Of a DNA stretch of 17,269 nucleotides, positions 14,989 to 17,269 are shown piece by piece; positions within the stretch are counted from its first letter, which is position 1, and each line of letters opens with the position of its first letter. The position numbers were made by a program, and so were the translations under genes. The DNA is from Chrysochromulina tobinii (lineage: Eukaryota > Haptophyta > Prymnesiales > Chrysochromulinaceae): NCBI GenBank assembly GCA_001275005.1, contig JWZX01002664.1, positions 1-17,269 on the forward strand. Direction: 5' to 3'. A model generated the notes under the pieces. The model saw only the letters and a program-made list of their open reading frames with translations. It had not been told where the DNA came from and made no database searches.

Positions 14989-16437
14989 ATGAAACGTGCT
15001 CGAAAAGTTCAGCGTGTCCTCAGCCAAGTTTCAGAGGGTTTCCGTGTTCGGCGCCGCGGGTTCTTCTCGTCGTGGCGGAGCAGCGCAATGCTGGCCCGCA
15101 CGAAAATGGCCATCCTGTTGGCCTGCGTGCGCATCTTCCAGCAGTCGATGCGCAATACGCTCTCGCCGCTCCTCGTCTTCATGGCCGCCGAAGTTACATT
15201 TTCGACCAGCCAGAAGGGCATGCTGCTCTCTGCCGTCGCCGCCGGCTACTTCTTCACACAGGTTCCGGGCGGTGCACTCGCCGACCGCTTTGGCGCGAAG
15301 AATGTGATGACCATTTGTCTCATCCTCTCGGCCTTCTGCATCGCCGCTGTGCCGACGGCGATCGAGAAATTCGGAGTCGACGGTCTGTGGTGGACGGTGG
15401 CATTAATGGGCTTCGTCCAAGGTCCGCTCTTCCCCTGCTCGGCGGTCGTCCTGGCGCGCTGGATGCCCCGGCAGGGTCCGACCGGTGCCGACGAGAAGGC
15501 GTGGGGCACATCCATGCTCGACATCGGCGTCTCCCTCGGCTCCCTCGCCATCATCCCAGTCGCCAACTCGCTCGCAGAGACTCTCGGATGGCGTAACGCA
15601 TTCCGAGGCATCGGCGCGCTCAGCCTGGGGTTCACGGCGACGTGGCACGTGCTCGCGAGCGAGACTCCCAGCCGCTGCTGGTTCATCTCCGACGACGAGC
15701 GCGCCTTCCTCGAGAAGAGCATCCGCGTGCCGCCGCCGGCGGCCAAGAGCAGCAGCAGCAGCAGCAGCAGCGCTGGAACAAGCCGCTTTTCGAGCGTGGT
15801 GGGTGTGCCCTTCAGCGTAGCGACGCACCCAGGCGTGTGGGCCGTCTTCTTCAGCCATGCCGCCTTCAACAACGGCGCGTACTACATCACCTACTGGTCT
15901 CCCACCTACTACGCCGATGTGCTCAAGCTTCCGAATTCGGAAGCCAAGTATCATCTGATGCTTCCTTTCGTGGCCAACCTGGCGCTCACGGTCTCGGTGC
16001 CGCTCCTGATGCGGCTCACGCAGTCGCGTGGCGTCACGCTCCTCTCCTCGCGCAAGCTCTTCACGTGCGTCGGCTTCGTCGGAGCCGCCTTGGGTGTCGT
16101 CTTCATCGCGCAGCAACGCACCCGCAGCCCGTGGGCCTCGACGGCTCTCTTCGCGATCGCAAACTCCTTCTTCGGACTCGCGCCGTCGGGCTTCAAGTCC
16201 AACTACCTCGACATCACCGAGGCGTACGTGGGCATCCTCTCGGGCTACGGCAACACCTTCGCCACGGTCGCCTCATGGGCGGGCCCGAAGATGGTCGCTT
16301 TCCTACTCGAGCGCTTCCAAAGCTGGGACCTCGTGTTCAAATACGTCGCGTGCGTCAACCTGCTCGCGGCCGCCTACTACTTCCGCTACGCCGTCATCCA
16401 CCCCGTCGAGCGTGCCCTCGACGAGAAAGTCGATTAG
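14989..16437 (+). CDS. Major facilitator superfamily anion/phosphate transporter, SLC17 (ANTR/NPT)-like
   Basis: The product is 482 residues, ATG 14989 to TAG 16435-16437, one exon. About twelve hydrophobic segments are visible, six before and six after a hydrophilic loop at ~225-270 that includes eight consecutive serines. Family marks are SQKGMLLSAVAAGYFFTQVP followed by GGALADRFGAKNV (the MFS loop 2-3 motif), GFVQGPLFPC with ARWMP in the fourth and fifth segments, and GFKSNYLDITEAYVGILSGY with GNTFATVASWAGP in helices 10-11, matching the GxxxNHLDIAPRYAGVLMG pattern of SLC17 proteins. These carry inorganic phosphate or organic anions, usually coupled to Na+ or H+. The first ~38 residues are strongly basic (KRARK, RVRRRG) and could be a plastid-type or other sorting extension; an internal ATG at residue 34 would remove them. 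Substrate and membrane are unresolved. Confidence 0.9.
   Translation: MKRARKVQRVLSQVSEGFRVRRRGFFSSWRSSAMLARTKMAILLACVRIFQQSMRNTLSPLLVFMAAEVTFSTSQKGMLLSAVAAGYFFTQVPGGALADRFGAKNVMTICLILSAFCIAAVPTAIEKFGVDGLWWTVALMGFVQGPLFPCSAVVLARWMPRQGPTGADEKAWGTSMLDIGVSLGSLAIIPVANSLAETLGWRNAFRGIGALSLGFTATWHVLASETPSRCWFISDDERAFLEKSIRVPPPAAKSSSSSSSSAGTSRFSSVVGVPFSVATHPGVWAVFFSHAAFNNGAYYITYWSPTYYADVLKLPNSEAKYHLMLPFVANLALTVSVPLLMRLTQSRGVTLLSSRKLFTCVGFVGAALGVVFIAQQRTRSPWASTALFAIANSFFGLAPSGFKSNYLDITEAYVGILSGYGNTFATVASWAGPKMVAFLLERFQSWDLVFKYVACVNLLAAAYYFRYAVIHPVERALDEKVD
15748..15771. repeat. (AGC)8 trinucleotide repeat in the transporter CDS
   Basis: Eight AGC codons in a row encode Ser254-Ser261 in the central cytoplasmic loop of the MFS transporter. 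The repeat keeps the reading frame whatever its copy number and could be length-polymorphic. Confidence 0.97.
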
Positions 16438-17042
16438 GAGGCGCACCATGCGCCGAGGAACACATGCGCTCGGCACGGCGCTCGCCGCCGTCGTCCTCGC
16501 GTCCGGTCTCAGGTCGAAGCCCCGCGTATTAGTTTCGCAAGATCGCAACCTTCCCTGTAACAGCCGTACGTAGTAGCGACCCAATGCCCTGGCATGTCGA
16601 CTCCTTGAAATAGTACATGTTTGCGATTTGTATGTATTTCATGCAATTTGTAGCGCCATGTACTACACTTGGCACGTAGCTGCTGCCTCCCGGATGCAGC
16701 TGCGCCTGCGGTGCGACGGAAGACGGGAATTGCGGCCTCAACCAGAGCACCGTGCACCGTGGAGTGAGTGCACCGTCGTGCGGCTCGCGACAGTCCTCCT
16801 GATGCCTGCAATCCATGCTGCAATGTGCAATCCAACCAAGCGTCAAGGCGTCGCTGTGTGGTGATGAGTCCTCAAAAAGCTGTCGATGCGATGGGCACAT
16901 GCAGATGTCAGATCACAGCCCCCCAGCAACAAGGAGGACTGCCATTCAAGTGTGAAAACCGAGTTTCGTCGCATGACGGTCCCGCTTCACGGTGCAGCCC
17001 CTCTTTTCTCATTGTGAATGGGGGCTCCCACGCCGAGCGTGA
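16438..17042. other. No gene recognised
   Basis: This ~605-bp stretch follows the transporter stop. It begins with its 3' UTR and has an AT-richer patch at about 16600-16665. ORFs on both strands are short and compositionally unremarkable, with no family motif. No RNA gene or extended repeat was seen. Confidence 0.5.
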
Positions 17043-17269
17043 GAGCCCCAGGCAAAGCCGCCCCAGGTCACTCGGGCAATCTGCACTGCCGTCGCGCGGC
17101 CCGCCGTGCACACCAGGTACGTGGTCCCCGACCGCACTCTCTTCGCAGTTCGCACCGCCTACATGGGTACGACCGTCAACGACCTTTGGTGGTCGCGCCG
17201 CGGCCTCCTCTCACGCGTGGATTGCCCGCCATCAACCCTGTGCACAGGCACATTTGAAGCTCATCGAGC
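17043..17269 (+). CDS. Possible coding exon running off the right edge (hypothetical)
   Basis: A + strand frame stays open from just after the TGA at 17040-17042 to the window end (75 codons). From about 17067 its third positions are strongly G/C-biased, as in the real genes here, and it reads RYVVPDRTLFAVRTAYMGTT…NDLWWSRRG. The first ATG in this frame is 17163. Candidate splice sites exist: CCGCCCCAG|GTC (acceptor at 17066), CAG|GTACGT (donor-like at 17116) and CTCTTCGCAG|TT (acceptor at 17148). I do not recognise a family. It may be the first part of a gene continuing to the right, or chance. Confidence 0.25.

Noticed and set aside
1-17269. Bacterial defence island, CRISPR array, IS element or viral insertion
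   Set aside because: No spaced repeats, transposase, terminal inverted repeats, capsid or polymerase motifs were seen. All confident genes are eukaryotic cellular families.

Overview
The window looks like nuclear DNA from a GC-rich, gene-dense, intron-poor unicellular eukaryote, most probably a marine protist or alga (haptophyte-like; the taxon is an inference from style, not proven). The reasons are eukaryote-only architectures (a villin with six gelsolin repeats and a headpiece, an inositol-polyphosphate 5-phosphatase with C2 domain, IQ motif and CaaX box, an EF-hand Na+/Ca2+ exchanger, an NZF zinc finger, a PLOD-type glycosyltransferase), one clear spliceosomal GT-AG intron, strong G/C preference at third codon positions, and no operon or Shine-Dalgarno organisation.

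Layout, left to right: (1) the 3' end of an EF-hand Na+/Ca2+ exchanger on the + strand (1-668); (2) a type II membrane glycosyltransferase on the - strand (982-2930), split by a 65-nt intron (1678-1742); (3) one base upstream of it, also on the - strand, a ~1106-residue coiled-coil protein with a degenerate ADP-ribosyltransferase-like domain (2932-6252); (4) a divergent promoter region, then villin on the + strand (6483-9524); (5) an 830-bp gene-free stretch with a 15-bp tandem repeat and a consensus TATA box; (6) two - strand genes: a tail-anchored protein joining a sulfite-oxidase-like segment to a DUF2470-like domain (10355-11245), and an NZF/beta-repeat/SH3-like protein (11444-12385); (7) a 186-bp divergent intergenic region, then the inositol 5-phosphatase on the + strand (12572-14638); (8) an SLC17-like major facilitator transporter on the + strand (14989-16437); (9) about 600 bp with no recognisable gene; and (10) a possible coding exon running off the right edge.

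The genes are not an obvious pathway. Several products do share Ca2+/phosphoinositide biology: a Ca2+ exchanger with an EF hand, a villin (a family controlled by Ca2+ and PIP2) and a phosphoinositide phosphatase with C2 and calmodulin-binding elements. That theme is an inference and may be chance.

The most notable observations are: the 65-nt intron whose donor end and downstream exon share a ~25-bp direct repeat (signature of recent intron gain); the C2 domain of the 5-phosphatase split by a ~100-residue insert carrying an IQ motif, with both Ca2+-binding loops kept; a CaaX tail that is present a second time 64 nt downstream in another frame; the ART-like domain that has lost its catalytic Glu-x-Glu; and the sulfite-oxidase-like/DUF2470/tail-anchor fusion.
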